Origin: VRUE01 sp963730315
GTDB lineage: Bacteria; Actinomycetota; Thermoleophilia; Solirubrobacterales; 70-9
Assembly: GCA_963730315.1 (NCBI GenBank)
Contig: CAVSRD010000005.1
Coordinates: forward strand, 1 to 64,000
Direction: 5' to 3'
Length of the DNA: 64,000 nt
Of this stretch, positions 42,007-50,619 are shown piece after piece; position 1 is the first letter of the stretch; every line of letters starts with the position of its first letter. Position numbers and translations under genes: made by a program. The notes under the pieces were generated by a model. It was not told the origin of the DNA and made no database searches. It saw only the letters and a list, made by a program, of their open reading frames with translations.

Positions 42007-42855
42007 CTACCGGGACGCCTCCCGCGCCGCCTGGAGCTTGGTCCAGTAGCGGTTCAGGCCACGCCACTGGTACTCGGGCGGGACGCACTGGATCAGCTCG
42101 GCAGCGGCCTCGGGGGTGGACGCCGTCGCGGCCACTCGCTCTCGATGTCGCCGCTCGTAGGCGGTCTCGTCCAGCTCGCGGGCGAGCCGCGCCTCCTCGC
42201 GCAGGCGCTCGCGGACCTCCGCCAGGTGCGCCGCCGGCTCGTCGACCTGGCCGAAGTGAGTGAGCGCGAGACGCTCGGGCCGCCAGTCCTCGACGATCCG
42301 GGTCGAGTCCTGCCAGGCCTCGATGTCGATGTCCGGCGGCGGGGTGGGGGGGACGGTGAGGCCTGTGCCGGGGATCCGCACCGCGGCGACGTCGCCGACG
42401 AAGGCGGTGCCGCTGTCGGTGTGCAGGTAGCAGACGTGGTGGGAGGCGTGGCCCGGCGTGTAGGCGACTCGCATGCCGAGCACCGACTCGCCGCCGGCTA
42501 GCGCCGTCACGTTGGCCTCCGGCACCGGGACGATCTCTCCCCACAGCCGCTCCATCTGGTCTCCGTAGAGGCGCTCGGCGCTGGCCAGCAGCTTCGAGGG
42601 GTCGACCAGGTGGGGGGCACCGCGCTCGTGCACGTAGACCTCGAGGTCGGGCCAGTGCCGCACCAGGGCGCCGGTCGCGGCCGCGTGGTCGAGGTGGATG
42701 TGGGTGAGGAGCAGCGCTCGCGGCCGCTCCTCGCCGAGAGCCCCGAGCAGCGTCTCCAGCGAGGACTCGGGCCCGGGGTCGATCAGCGCCGCGCCGACCT
42801 GCCAGCAGCCGATCACGTGCGGCCGCCCGAGGTGCATGACGTCGATGACGCGCAT
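42007..42855 (-). CDS. MBL-fold metallohydrolase
   Basis: 282 residues. The dinuclear metal motif THIHLDHAAATG (HxHxDH) is near residue 52, with further metal ligands in YTPGHASHHVCY, VGDVAAV and LALTHFG. This is the glyoxalase II/RNase-Z-like hydrolase family; the substrate is unknown. The C-terminal ~80 residues are helical and charged (LAEVRERLREEARLARELDE) and may be a lid. It lies 20 bases after the epimerase gene on the same strand. Confidence 0.82.
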   Translation of the reverse strand: MRVIDVMHLGRPHVIGCWQVGAALIDPGPESSLETLLGALGEERPRALLLTHIHLDHAAATGALVRHWPDLEVYVHERGAPHLVDPSKLLASAERLYGDQMERLWGEIVPVPEANVTALAGGESVLGMRVAYTPGHASHHVCYLHTDSGTAFVGDVAAVRIPGTGLTVPPTPPPDIDIEAWQDSTRIVEDWRPERLALTHFGQVDEPAAHLAEVRERLREEARLARELDETAYERRHRERVAATASTPEAAAELIQCVPPEYQWRGLNRYWTKLQAAREASR

Positions 42856-42874
42856 CGTCGCTGGTCCGCGCCGC

Positions 42875-43873
42875 CTACGCGGCTGCCGGCGCGGGGAAGC
42901 GGTCGTCGGCTTCGAGCGTCTGCCGCAGGCCCTCCTCCATGCCGCGTGGCGCGTAGCCCAGCTCGCGGCTCGCCTTCTCGTGGCTGGCCCAGAAGGTGAC
43001 GCCGTCCGCAGAGGAGATCAGCTCGCGCAGGTTGGGCGGCTGGCCCATCATCTTGCCGACCAGCGGTCCGATCGGCGTCAGCACCTTCATCATCGCGACC
43101 GGCATCGCGTGTTTCGGCGCCTTGCGGTCGGTGACGCCCGCGACGACCTCGATCGCGTCGCGGACCGTGGTCACCGGCCCGCTCAGCACGTAGGCCTCGC
43201 CGACCTGGCCCTTGTCCAGCGCCAGGATGATCCCGGCGGCTATGTCGTCCACGTGCGAGAGGCAGATCCCCAGCTCGGGGAAGGGCAGCAGCGGCATCCT
43301 GCCGGAGAAGAACTGTTCGAGCAGGGCGGCGATCGAGGAGGTGTCGCCGGGCCCGTAGACGCCGCCCGGCTGGACGATCACGCAGGGCAATCCCTGCTCG
43401 GCGATCATCCGCTTGGCGATCTTGTGCGCCTCGAGCTTGGTCTCCTCGTAATAGGAGGTGAACTCCTTGCCGGGGTGCTCGTAGGACTCGTCGACCACCC
43501 TGCGGTGCGTATTGCCGAAGGCGCCGACGGTCGAGATGTAGACGACCTTCGGCACTTCGGCCGCCAGCGCGGCGCTCAGCACCCGCTCGGTGCCGGCCAC
43601 GTTGGCCTCCCACATCGCCGGGCGCTGCGAGGCGGGGATGCCGACCTCGTACATCGCCGCGGCGTGGATCGCCGCGTCGCAGCCGTCCATGCCGCGGCGG
43701 ATCGCCTCGGCGTCGCCGAGGTCGCCGCTGATCAGCTCGCAGCCCAGCTCGGCGACCTCGCGGCCCTTCTCGGGGTTGCGGACCAGGCAAACGACCTCGT
43801 CGCCCCGCTCGCGCAGCTGGCGGACGACCGCACCGCCGATGAACCCCGTGCCGCCGGTTACGAAGACCTTCAC
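42875..43873 (-). CDS. NAD-dependent epimerase/dehydratase (extended SDR)
   Basis: Rossmann motif VKVFVTGGTGFIGGAVVRQL at the N-terminus, the DLGDAEAIRRGMDGCDAAIH block, the SDR active site with TVGAFGNT and YYEETKLEAHKIA (YxxxK), and VYGPGD after it. About 332 residues. Members like this include dihydroflavonol-reductase-type and sterol-dehydrogenase-type enzymes acting on small alcohols or ketones; no substrate can be named. Start GTG 43873 is chosen because the Rossmann strand begins at once; an upstream in-frame start would add 11 residues. Divergent from hflX. Confidence 0.82.
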   Translation of the reverse strand: MKVFVTGGTGFIGGAVVRQLRERGDEVVCLVRNPEKGREVAELGCELISGDLGDAEAIRRGMDGCDAAIHAAAMYEVGIPASQRPAMWEANVAGTERVLSAALAAEVPKVVYISTVGAFGNTHRRVVDESYEHPGKEFTSYYEETKLEAHKIAKRMIAEQGLPCVIVQPGGVYGPGDTSSIAALLEQFFSGRMPLLPFPELGICLSHVDDIAAGIILALDKGQVGEAYVLSGPVTTVRDAIEVVAGVTDRKAPKHAMPVAMMKVLTPIGPLVGKMMGQPPNLRELISSADGVTFWASHEKASRELGYAPRGMEEGLRQTLEADDRFPAPAAA

Positions 43874-43921
43874 AGGCGTTAAGCCTATCCACTCGGGCAC
43901 CGCCACCTACAATCCATTCGA

Positions 43922-45238
43922 GTGGATCGATCGAGGAACGGGCGCAACAGGCAGACGCGCTACCGCGCGGATGGCGCCGGCGTCTCCAACCCGCGGGCGC
44001 GCCAGCGTGCCCTGGCGGTCGGCATCGCCGCGAGTGGCGGCGACAGCGACCCGCTGGCCGAGCTGAAAGAGCTGCTTCGCACCGCCGGCGTGGCGACCGC
44101 GGGCGAGGCCGTGCAGCACCGCGCCACAGCGGACCCCGACCGCTACGTCGGCCGCGGCAAGCTGGCCGAGCTGAAGCGCCAGATCGCCGCCTGCGACGCC
44201 AACCTGGTCGCCTGCGACGACGAGCTGGCGCCGCGTCAGGAGCGCAACCTCGAGGCGGCGCTGGGGGTGCCGGTGATCGACCGGACCGCCGTGATCCTCG
44301 ACATCTTCGCCGACCACGCCCACTCGGCCGCGGGCAAGCTGCAGGTCGAGCTGGCCCAGCTCGAGTACAACCTGGCGCGGATGCGGGGGCTGTGGACCCA
44401 CCTCGAGCGGCTCGGCGGCGGGATCGGCACCAGGGGACCGGGCGAGAGCCAGATCGAGACCGACCGGCGCCTCGCCCGCGACCGGATCGCCGCCCTGCGA
44501 CGGCGGCTGCAGCGACTGGAGCGCAACCGCGGCGTGATGCGGGCGCGGCGCCAGCGCTCCTCGCTGCCCCGGGTGGCGCTCGCCGGCTACACCAACGCCG
44601 GCAAGTCGACCCTGCTGGGCGCGCTGAGCGGGGCGGAGATCGGCGTCGGCGACAGGCTCTTCCACACCCTCGACCCGACGACGCGCAGCGTCACGCTCTC
44701 CGGCCGCGACTTCCTGGTCACCGACACGGTCGGCTTCATCGAGAAGCTGCCGCACCAGCTGGTCGAGGCCTTCAAGGCGACCCTGGAGGAGACGGTGCAG
44801 GCCGACCTGATCCTCCAGGTGGTCGACGCGGCGGCGCCCGAGGAGCGGCGGCTGGCCGACCTGGAGGCGGTCGACGCTGTGCTGGAGGAGATCGGCGCGG
44901 GCGGGCGCCCGCGGCTGCTGGTGCTCAACAAGGCGGACCTGCTCGACCGCGACGAGCGGCACGAGGCGCTGCTGCGCCACCCCGGCGCCGTCCTCGTCTC
45001 GGCGCTGGACGGCGAGGGGATCGAGGGGCTTCGGGAGCGGATCGAGTCCGCATTCGAGGACACCCTCGCCGAGGTCGATCTACTCTTCCCCTACGACGAA
45101 GGAGCTCGGTTGCACGAGCTGCACGAGATCGCCGGCGACCTCCAGCGGACCGAGCGGGCCGACGGCGTCCTCGTCCACGCGCAGGTGCCGTGCGCTGAGA
45201 TGCACCGCTTCGACGACCTCAAGACTGCCGCCGCGTAG
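43922..45238 (+). CDS. hflX: GTPase HflX
   Basis: Ribosome-associated GTPase that splits stalled or heat-damaged 70S. The N-terminal HflX domain with DPDRYVGRGKLAELKRQIAA and the glycine-rich linker GGGIGTRGPGESQIETDRR is followed by the G domain: G1 GYTNAGKST near residue 222, G2 LFHTLDPTTR, G3 DTVGFI, G4 NKAD. 438 residues, normal. GTG 43922 start. dut follows on the same strand 19 bases later. Confidence 0.95.
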   Translation: MDRSRNGRNRQTRYRADGAGVSNPRARQRALAVGIAASGGDSDPLAELKELLRTAGVATAGEAVQHRATADPDRYVGRGKLAELKRQIAACDANLVACDDELAPRQERNLEAALGVPVIDRTAVILDIFADHAHSAAGKLQVELAQLEYNLARMRGLWTHLERLGGGIGTRGPGESQIETDRRLARDRIAALRRRLQRLERNRGVMRARRQRSSLPRVALAGYTNAGKSTLLGALSGAEIGVGDRLFHTLDPTTRSVTLSGRDFLVTDTVGFIEKLPHQLVEAFKATLEETVQADLILQVVDAAAPEERRLADLEAVDAVLEEIGAGGRPRLLVLNKADLLDRDERHEALLRHPGAVLVSALDGEGIEGLRERIESAFEDTLAEVDLLFPYDEGARLHELHEIAGDLQRTERADGVLVHAQVPCAEMHRFDDLKTAAA

Positions 45239-45257
45239 GCGGAGAGGGCGCTGTAGG

Positions 45258-45698
45258 GTGGCCGCCGTGCAACTCCGGGTGCTGAAGCTGCAGGACGAGG
45301 CCGTCGTGCCCAGCAGGGCCCATGAGGGGGATGCGGGGCTCGATCTTCATGCCTGCGAGGCGGCGCACCTCGGGCCGGAGGAGAGGTGGAGCGTCGGCAC
45401 CGGGGTGGCAATCGAGGTTCCCGAGGGGCACGCGGGCCTGGTGCTGCCGCGGTCCGGGCTGGCGCGGGAGCACGGGATCGCCCTGGTCAACGCGCCCGGC
45501 CTAATCGACTCCGGCTACCGGGGCGAAGTCCGCGTGCTCTTGCTCAACACCGACCCGGCCGAGATCTTCCGGGTCGAACCCGGGGACCGGATCGCGCAGC
45601 TGGTGATCGCGCCGGTCGCCTCCGCCGATCCGCTCGAGGTGGAGGCGCTGAGCGAGACCGCTCGCGGCGACGGCGGCTTCGGCTCGAGCGGCCGCTAG
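45258..45698 (+). CDS. dut: dUTP diphosphatase
   Basis: Trimeric dUTPase hydrolysing dUTP to dUMP and pyrophosphate. The five motifs are seen: EGDAGLDLHA (1), PRSGLA (2), GLIDSGYRGEVRV (3), EPGDRIAQLVI (4), and the C-terminal arm GGFGSSGR (5). 146 residues. It starts GTG 45258 or GTG 45267. Its TAG shares CTAG with the gatD stop on the other strand. Confidence 0.95.
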   Translation: MAAVQLRVLKLQDEAVVPSRAHEGDAGLDLHACEAAHLGPEERWSVGTGVAIEVPEGHAGLVLPRSGLAREHGIALVNAPGLIDSGYRGEVRVLLLNTDPAEIFRVEPGDRIAQLVIAPVASADPLEVEALSETARGDGGFGSSGR

Positions 45699-46429
45699 CC
45701 GAGCGCGGCCTTGCGAGCGCACTCCTCCGCAGCCAGCTCCAGCCTGTCGTCGAGCGGCTCCAGGTCGGGCCGGCTGCCGTAGCGGCGCTCCAGGGCGAGG
45801 GCGAGCAGGCGGTCGGCCAGCCAGGCGTTCTTCGGGAGGAGGGGGCCATGCAGGTAGGTGCCGATCAGGTTTCCGCGCCGCACCCCCTCGAGGCCGTCCT
45901 TGCCGTTGTTGCCGAAGCCGGAGATCACCCGGCCGAGCGGCGCGGCGCCGGCGCCGAGGTAGGTCCGCCCGCCGTGGTTCTCGAAGCCGGCGACGGTGCG
46001 CGACCCATCGCCGAGGTCGACCTCGATCGCGACGTTGCCGATCAGTCGCGGCCCCGGCTCGCGCACCGTCTCGAGGTCGGCGAGGCCGAGGCCCGGCAGC
46101 TTCTCCTGGCCGAGCTGATAGCTGTGGCCGAGCAGCTGGTAACCGCCGCAGACGGCGAGCAGGACGGCGCCGTCGCCGACCGACGCCGCGACCGCGTCGC
46201 GCTTGCTGGCCACCATGTCGGCGGCAACCGCGCGCTGATCGCGATCCTGCCCGCCGCCCAGGTAAAGCAGGTCGTGCGCAGCGGGGTCGAAGGCCTCGCC
46301 GGGGCCGGCGGCCGCGTAGGAGAACCCGATCCCGCGCCACTCGCAGCGCCGCCGCAGGAAGATGATGTTCCCCCGGTCCGCGTAGATGTTCATCTGCTCC
46401 GGGTAGAGGGCGAGCAGCCGAAGCTCCAT
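45695..46429 (-). CDS. gatD: Lipid II isoglutaminyl synthase, glutaminase subunit GatD
   Basis: Class I glutamine amidotransferase that supplies ammonia to MurT for amidating D-Glu of lipid II. It starts MELRLLALYPEQMNIYADRG, followed by YLGGGQDRDQ and the catalytic cysteine C94 in LLAVCGGYQLLGHSY; catalytic His is in GTYLHGPLLPKN. 244 residues. The start ATG at 46429 overlaps the stop of the methyltransferase upstream, and murT lies one gene further up. GatD and MurT are normally adjacent. Confidence 0.92.
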   Translation of the reverse strand: MELRLLALYPEQMNIYADRGNIIFLRRRCEWRGIGFSYAAAGPGEAFDPAAHDLLYLGGGQDRDQRAVAADMVASKRDAVAASVGDGAVLLAVCGGYQLLGHSYQLGQEKLPGLGLADLETVREPGPRLIGNVAIEVDLGDGSRTVAGFENHGGRTYLGAGAAPLGRVISGFGNNGKDGLEGVRRGNLIGTYLHGPLLPKNAWLADRLLALALERRYGSRPDLEPLDDRLELAAEECARKAALG

Positions 46430-47154
46430 CAGCCTTCCTTCCCCAGCAGAACCACGGTGGACCCGACGTGCGCATCGGTGGCAGGGATCGAGCGTCGCCC
46501 GGCGACCCGCAGCCCGACCTCCGCAGCCTCGGCCTCCAGCGTCGCGGCGTCCAGCTCCCGCAGCACGACCTCGTCGACCGCCTCGCTCAGCTCGCCGCCG
46601 GGCGAGACGGTCTGCCGCAGCCGCCGCACCCGGATCGCGCCGTTGCCGCTCGCCGCCTCGATCGGCAGACTCGAGTAGACCCACCCGTCGACCTCGCGGG
46701 CGTCGGGAAGGGGAGGGGGGGCGTCGGTGGGAGCGGGCACTGCCTCCACGATCGCAAACGCCGCGACCCCGCCGTCGCCGAGATGCCGCTCGACCGACCG
46801 CAGACAGGCGAGACGCTCATCGGCGCTGTCGAGGAGCTGGATCAGCTGCATCGGCGCGATCGCCAGCTCGAACGCGGAACCCAGCTCGAAGTCCCTTACG
46901 TCGGCGACCACAGTCTCGATCGTCGGCGCGTCGGCGCTTCCGTCCAGCTCGGCGATCAAAGCTGCACTTGCGTCCACCCCGACCACCCGATGCTCGCGCC
47001 GCGCCAGATGCCGCGTCACCCGACCGGTGCCGCAGCCGAGGTCGAGGATCCGGCCGGCGCACTCGTCCGCCAGCTCCTCCCACAAAGCCAGATCGGCCGC
47101 GTAGCCCCCGCACTCCGCTTCGTGCCAAACGACAGAAGCATCGCGGTCCCTCAT
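46429..47154 (-). CDS. SAM-dependent methyltransferase between murT and gatD
   Basis: 241 residues, class I Rossmann methyltransferase: RILDLGCGTGRVTRHLA (motif I), HRVVGVDASAALIAEL (post I), TVVADVRDF (motif II), and FELAIAPMQLIQLL (motif III/IV). The N-terminal WHEAECGGYAADLALWEELA is seen in small-molecule methyltransferases. It overlaps murT by ATGA and gatD by one base, so it is produced together with the MurT-GatD complex. A role in modifying a peptidoglycan precursor or the lipid carrier is only an inference from position. Confidence 0.82.
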   Translation of the reverse strand: MRDRDASVVWHEAECGGYAADLALWEELADECAGRILDLGCGTGRVTRHLARREHRVVGVDASAALIAELDGSADAPTIETVVADVRDFELGSAFELAIAPMQLIQLLDSADERLACLRSVERHLGDGGVAAFAIVEAVPAPTDAPPPLPDAREVDGWVYSSLPIEAASGNGAIRVRRLRQTVSPGGELSEAVDEVVLRELDAATLEAEAAEVGLRVAGRRSIPATDAHVGSTVVLLGKEG

Positions 47155-48542
47155 CGCCAGAACTCCCGGGTCAGCCCGCGCGAGGACAGCACCCTGTGCA
47201 GCTCGAGCAGCGCCGTGTAGGTCGGCAGCGCGAAAAGCCGCTGCGGCGCCGCCTCGAGCGCCGCGTCCAGCGAGCGCTCTATGTCGCGGTCGACCGCGAT
47301 CGCGCTTTCAGGCCAGCCGGCGTATTTGAGCCGCAGCGCCAGCTCCGGCGCCCGCCTCCCGGCGCAGGTCACTCGCCGCACGGCGGGGCCCAGCAGCTCG
47401 AGGTCGGCGTCCCAGATCCAGGAGATGTCGCGGCCGTCGGCGATTCGGTCGTTGAGGGCGATCCAGAGGTCGAGCTGCGCCTCGCCCGCCTCCAGCTGCA
47501 GGGTGCGCAGCACCTCGTTCGTCCCGGCTGGGTTCTTGATCAGCAGGATCGAGACCGACCGCTCGCCGACCGCGACCGTCTCGACCCGGCCGAATGCGCC
47601 GCGCATCGCGCCCAGCGCGGCAGCGATCCCCGGCGGCTCTATCCCCAGCTCGAGCGCCACGGCGACCGCGGCGAGGGCGTTGTAGACGTTGTAGAGGCCC
47701 GGCAGGGGCAACTCCAGCCGCAGCTCGCCGCCGGGGATCCGCAGCATCGCCGTCGAGCCGCTCATCCCGTGCAGCTCCACCCGGGTGGCCGCCACGTCGG
47801 GCACCGGCCGCTCGGCGCCGCAGCCGGGGCAGGAGTAGTGCCCCAGGTGGCCGACGAAGGCCCGCTCGTAGGCGTACGGGTGCCCGCAGCGCCGGCAGTG
47901 CCTCGCGTCGAAGGCGTGCTGCAGCTCCGGCAGCGCCTGGGCGGCATCGTCGATCCCGAAGTAGACGATGCCATCGCGGCGGCGTCCCTCGGCGTCGCGG
48001 CCGAGGTCGGCGACCAGCGGGTCGTCGGCGTTGAGCGCGAAACGGCTGCGCCCGGCGCGCGCGGTGACCGTCTTCGCCCACTCGTCGGCCAGCGCCTCGG
48101 TCTCGCCGTAGCGATCGAGCTGGTCGCGGAAGAGGTTGCCGAGCACGACGAGCGCCGGGTCGAGCTGCGCCGCGACCTCGGGCAGCCACGCCTCGTCGAC
48201 CTCGAACAGGCCCTCGCGCCCCCCTTGCTCGAGCAGCGCCGTGGCGATCCCCCAGGTCATGTTCGAACCGGCTCGGTTGTGGACGGGGCCGCGGCCCTCG
48301 GAAGCGAGCAGCGCCGCGATCATCCCCGCCGTCGTGGTCTTGCCGTTGGTGGCGCTGACCAGGGTCACGCCGCGATCGAGCCGGGCGCCCATTCGGGCGA
48401 TCGCCTTCGGGTCCATGCGCAGGAGCAACCGCCCCGGCAGGGTCGTGCCGCCGCCGCGCCCGCTGGCCCGGCTGGCGGCGCCGACCGTCCGCGCCGCGAG
48501 CCGCTTCGCTCCGAACAGCACGCCGTCCGGCCCGCGGCTCAC
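47151..48542 (-). CDS. murT: Lipid II isoglutaminyl synthase, MurT subunit
   Basis: Mur-ligase-like ATPase that, with GatD, amidates the alpha-carboxyl of D-Glu in lipid II. ATP loop SATNGKTTTAGMIAAL; NRAGSNMTWG; a zinc ribbon inserted in the middle domain, CRRCGHPY and SCPGCG, typical of MurT; NVYNALAAVAVALELGI; and the C-terminal DUF1727 domain with ILLIKNPAGTNEVLRTL and IADGRDISWIWDADLE. 463 residues, full length. It overlaps the lipid kinase gene before it and the methyltransferase after it. Confidence 0.93.
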   Translation of the reverse strand: MSRGPDGVLFGAKRLAARTVGAASRASGRGGGTTLPGRLLLRMDPKAIARMGARLDRGVTLVSATNGKTTTAGMIAALLASEGRGPVHNRAGSNMTWGIATALLEQGGREGLFEVDEAWLPEVAAQLDPALVVLGNLFRDQLDRYGETEALADEWAKTVTARAGRSRFALNADDPLVADLGRDAEGRRRDGIVYFGIDDAAQALPELQHAFDARHCRRCGHPYAYERAFVGHLGHYSCPGCGAERPVPDVAATRVELHGMSGSTAMLRIPGGELRLELPLPGLYNVYNALAAVAVALELGIEPPGIAAALGAMRGAFGRVETVAVGERSVSILLIKNPAGTNEVLRTLQLEAGEAQLDLWIALNDRIADGRDISWIWDADLELLGPAVRRVTCAGRRAPELALRLKYAGWPESAIAVDRDIERSLDAALEAAPQRLFALPTYTALLELHRVLSSRGLTREFWR

Positions 48543-49435
48543 CCCCCGGCTCGCGGCGGGACGATCACGCTCAGCGCCCGCGGCAGCAGCCGCAGCGACG
48601 CCGGCAGGTCGGTCAGGTGCTCGCCATCGGCGAAGACGGGGAAAGGCCGGCTGGCACTCAGCTCGAGGCGCGCAGCGCGGAAGACACGAACCTCGTCCTC
48701 CTCGACGTGGGCGCCCTTGAACACCTTGGGCAGGTTACCCAGGAAGCGCAGCTTGCCGACCTCGCCGACCGTGACGACATCGAACTGCCCGTCGTCCAGC
48801 TCGGCGTCGGGAGCGATGAACATGCCGCCGCCGAACGCCCTGCTGTTGGCGACGGAGACCGAGTAACCGGTGAAGCGCTCGCGCTCCTCGCCGACTCGGA
48901 TCGTGAAGCGGGCCGGCTTCCAGCCGAGCAGCGTGCGCACTCCGGCGTAGGCGTAGACCAGGTTGCCGCGCAGCCACCTGGTCTGGTTGGCGCGGCGGTT
49001 GGCGACCGAGTCGAAGCCGGCGCTGACCACGCCGAGGAACCGCTTCCCGTTGACCTCGCCGACGTCGATGCGCCGCGTCCGACCGTCTGCAAGCACTGCC
49101 ACCGCGCCCTCCGGGTCCTCCGGGATGCCCAGCACCCGGGCCAGGTCGTTGCCGCGTCCCCCGGGGACGATGCCCAGCGGCGTCTCGGAGCCGGCCAAGG
49201 CGCCGCCGATCGCCCCGACCAGGCCGTCGCCGCTCATCACGGCCGGCACCTCGCCGGCCTCGGCGGCGCGCAGCGCCCGTTCGACGCCGTCCTCGATTCC
49301 GCGGGTTCGCTCCACCCGGAAGGCGATGCGCCGTGCGTCCAGCTCCCCCTCGAGTCGCGGCAGCAGCTTCAGGGTGCGGCCGTGCGCCGAAGCGGGGTTG
49401 ACCAGCAGCGCCAGCGGCATGCCCGAGAGGTCCAT
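48539..49435 (-). CDS. YegS/DagK-type lipid kinase
   Basis: 298 residues with the diacylglycerol-kinase catalytic fold: LALLVNPASAHGRTLKLLPR, MSGDGLVGAIGGALAGSETP, LGIVPGGRGNDLARVLGI (GGxGND phosphate site) and FDVVTVGEVGKLRFLG. It may phosphorylate diacylglycerol, recycling lipid released by polymer synthesis, or a related lipid. The usual GGDGT appears as SGDGLVG, a small change in the nucleotide site. It leads into murT by a four-base overlap. Start ATG 49435 or 49420. Confidence 0.85.
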   Translation of the reverse strand: MDLSGMPLALLVNPASAHGRTLKLLPRLEGELDARRIAFRVERTRGIEDGVERALRAAEAGEVPAVMSGDGLVGAIGGALAGSETPLGIVPGGRGNDLARVLGIPEDPEGAVAVLADGRTRRIDVGEVNGKRFLGVVSAGFDSVANRRANQTRWLRGNLVYAYAGVRTLLGWKPARFTIRVGEERERFTGYSVSVANSRAFGGGMFIAPDAELDDGQFDVVTVGEVGKLRFLGNLPKVFKGAHVEEDEVRVFRAARLELSASRPFPVFADGEHLTDLPASLRLLPRALSVIVPPRAGG

Positions 49436-49446
49436 CCCGCGGCAGC

Positions 49447-49911
49447 CTATTTCGCCCCTCGGGGGCGGAGGACCGCGAGGACGAACGGCTCGCCGCCCAC
49501 CTCTCCCGTCTCGAACCGCTCGAACCCGTGCTGAGCGAGCCGCCAGTCGGCCAGCCGTCGCCGACCGATCAGCAGCACGTGGCCGCCCGGACCCAGCACC
49601 CGCGCCAACTCGCCGGGGTGCAGCGGGCCGTCACCCTGCACCACCAGGTCGAAGAAGCCCTCGGGGTAGGGGAGGCGACGCCGTCCGCCCTGCTTGAAGG
49701 CGACGCGCCCCTCGGGATCGAGGCCGGTCCGGGCGACCGCGTCGCGGATCGCCTCCGCGTCGCGGTCGACGCCGCGCACCCGTGCGGCTGGGAACTCGCG
49801 CGCAAGGAACAGCACTCCGTCGCCCCGCCCGCAGCCGACTTCGAGGACGCGCTCGGGGCGACCGGGAACGCGAAGCACTGCGGCGGCGAGCGGTATCAGC
49901 GGGGCCGGCAT
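49447..49911 (-). CDS. Small SAM-dependent methyltransferase
   Basis: 154 residues: RVLEVGCGRGDGVLFLAREF (SAM loop), VRGVDRDAEAIRDAV, FFDLVVQGDGPLHPGELARV, and LGPGGHVLLIG. It keeps the Rossmann core but has no large cap, so it acts on a small or exposed substrate. First gene of the minus-strand group leading to lipid kinase-murT-methyltransferase-gatD, 11 bases before the kinase. ATG 49911. Confidence 0.72.
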   Translation of the reverse strand: MPAPLIPLAAAVLRVPGRPERVLEVGCGRGDGVLFLAREFPAARVRGVDRDAEAIRDAVARTGLDPEGRVAFKQGGRRRLPYPEGFFDLVVQGDGPLHPGELARVLGPGGHVLLIGRRRLADWRLAQHGFERFETGEVGGEPFVLAVLRPRGAK

Positions 49912-49941
49912 CTCGTCGACATCATCTAGGCTTTCACGCCG

Positions 49942-50619
49942 ATGCAGGGGTCCCGAGACCGCACCAAGCTGATCGTCCTCGCCGTATTCGCCGTGCTCGT
50001 CGCCGGCGTCGTCGCGGCGATCCTGATTTCCCGCGCCGGCGGCGGCGAGTCGAGCGCGACCGCCGGTGTCGCCGGCTGCAAGCAGGTCGAAGCGCCGCCG
50101 CCGAAGAAGGTCAGCTACAAGGCGCCGAAGCAAACGGTGAAGAGGGGGGAGAAGCTGACCGCGGTGGTGGAAACGAGCTGCGGCAGCTTCGAGATCGCGC
50201 TCGACAGCAAGCGGGCGCCGAAGTCCGTCGACTCGTTCGTCTTCCTCGCCGAAGAAGGCTTCTACGACGGCCTCACCTTCCACCGGGTGGCTCCCGGCTT
50301 CGTGATCCAGGGCGGCGACCCGCTCGGCGACGGCACCGGCGGGCCGGGCTACAGCGTCGACGAGAAGCCGCCCGCCAACCTCTCCTACACGAAGGGCACG
50401 GTGGCGATGGCGAAGAGCTCGGCCGAGCCGCCCGGCCGCTCCGGCAGCCAGTTCTTCGTCGTGCTCGCTCCGGACGCCGGCCTGCCGCCCGAATACGCGC
50501 TGATCGGCAAGGTCAGCAAGGGCTTCGGCACGGTCGAACGGATCGGCGAGCTCGGCACCCCGGCGGAAAAGCCGAAGCAGACCGTGCTGATCGAAGGAAT
50601 CGCGATCGAGAACGGCTAG
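49942..50619 (+). CDS. Membrane-anchored cyclophilin-type peptidyl-prolyl isomerase
   Basis: 225 residues: one N-terminal membrane anchor (LIVLAVFAVLVAGVVAAILI), a linker, and a cyclophilin domain from about residue 68: SFEIALDSKRAPKSVDSFVF, FYDGLTFHRVAPGFVIQGGD, and SGSQFFVVLAPDAGL. The FHR and FVIQGGD blocks hold the active-site residues. It helps fold proteins on the outer face. Its TAG shares CTAG with the opposite hydrolase gene. Confidence 0.9.
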   Translation: MQGSRDRTKLIVLAVFAVLVAGVVAAILISRAGGGESSATAGVAGCKQVEAPPPKKVSYKAPKQTVKRGEKLTAVVETSCGSFEIALDSKRAPKSVDSFVFLAEEGFYDGLTFHRVAPGFVIQGGDPLGDGTGGPGYSVDEKPPANLSYTKGTVAMAKSSAEPPGRSGSQFFVVLAPDAGLPPEYALIGKVSKGFGTVERIGELGTPAEKPKQTVLIEGIAIENG

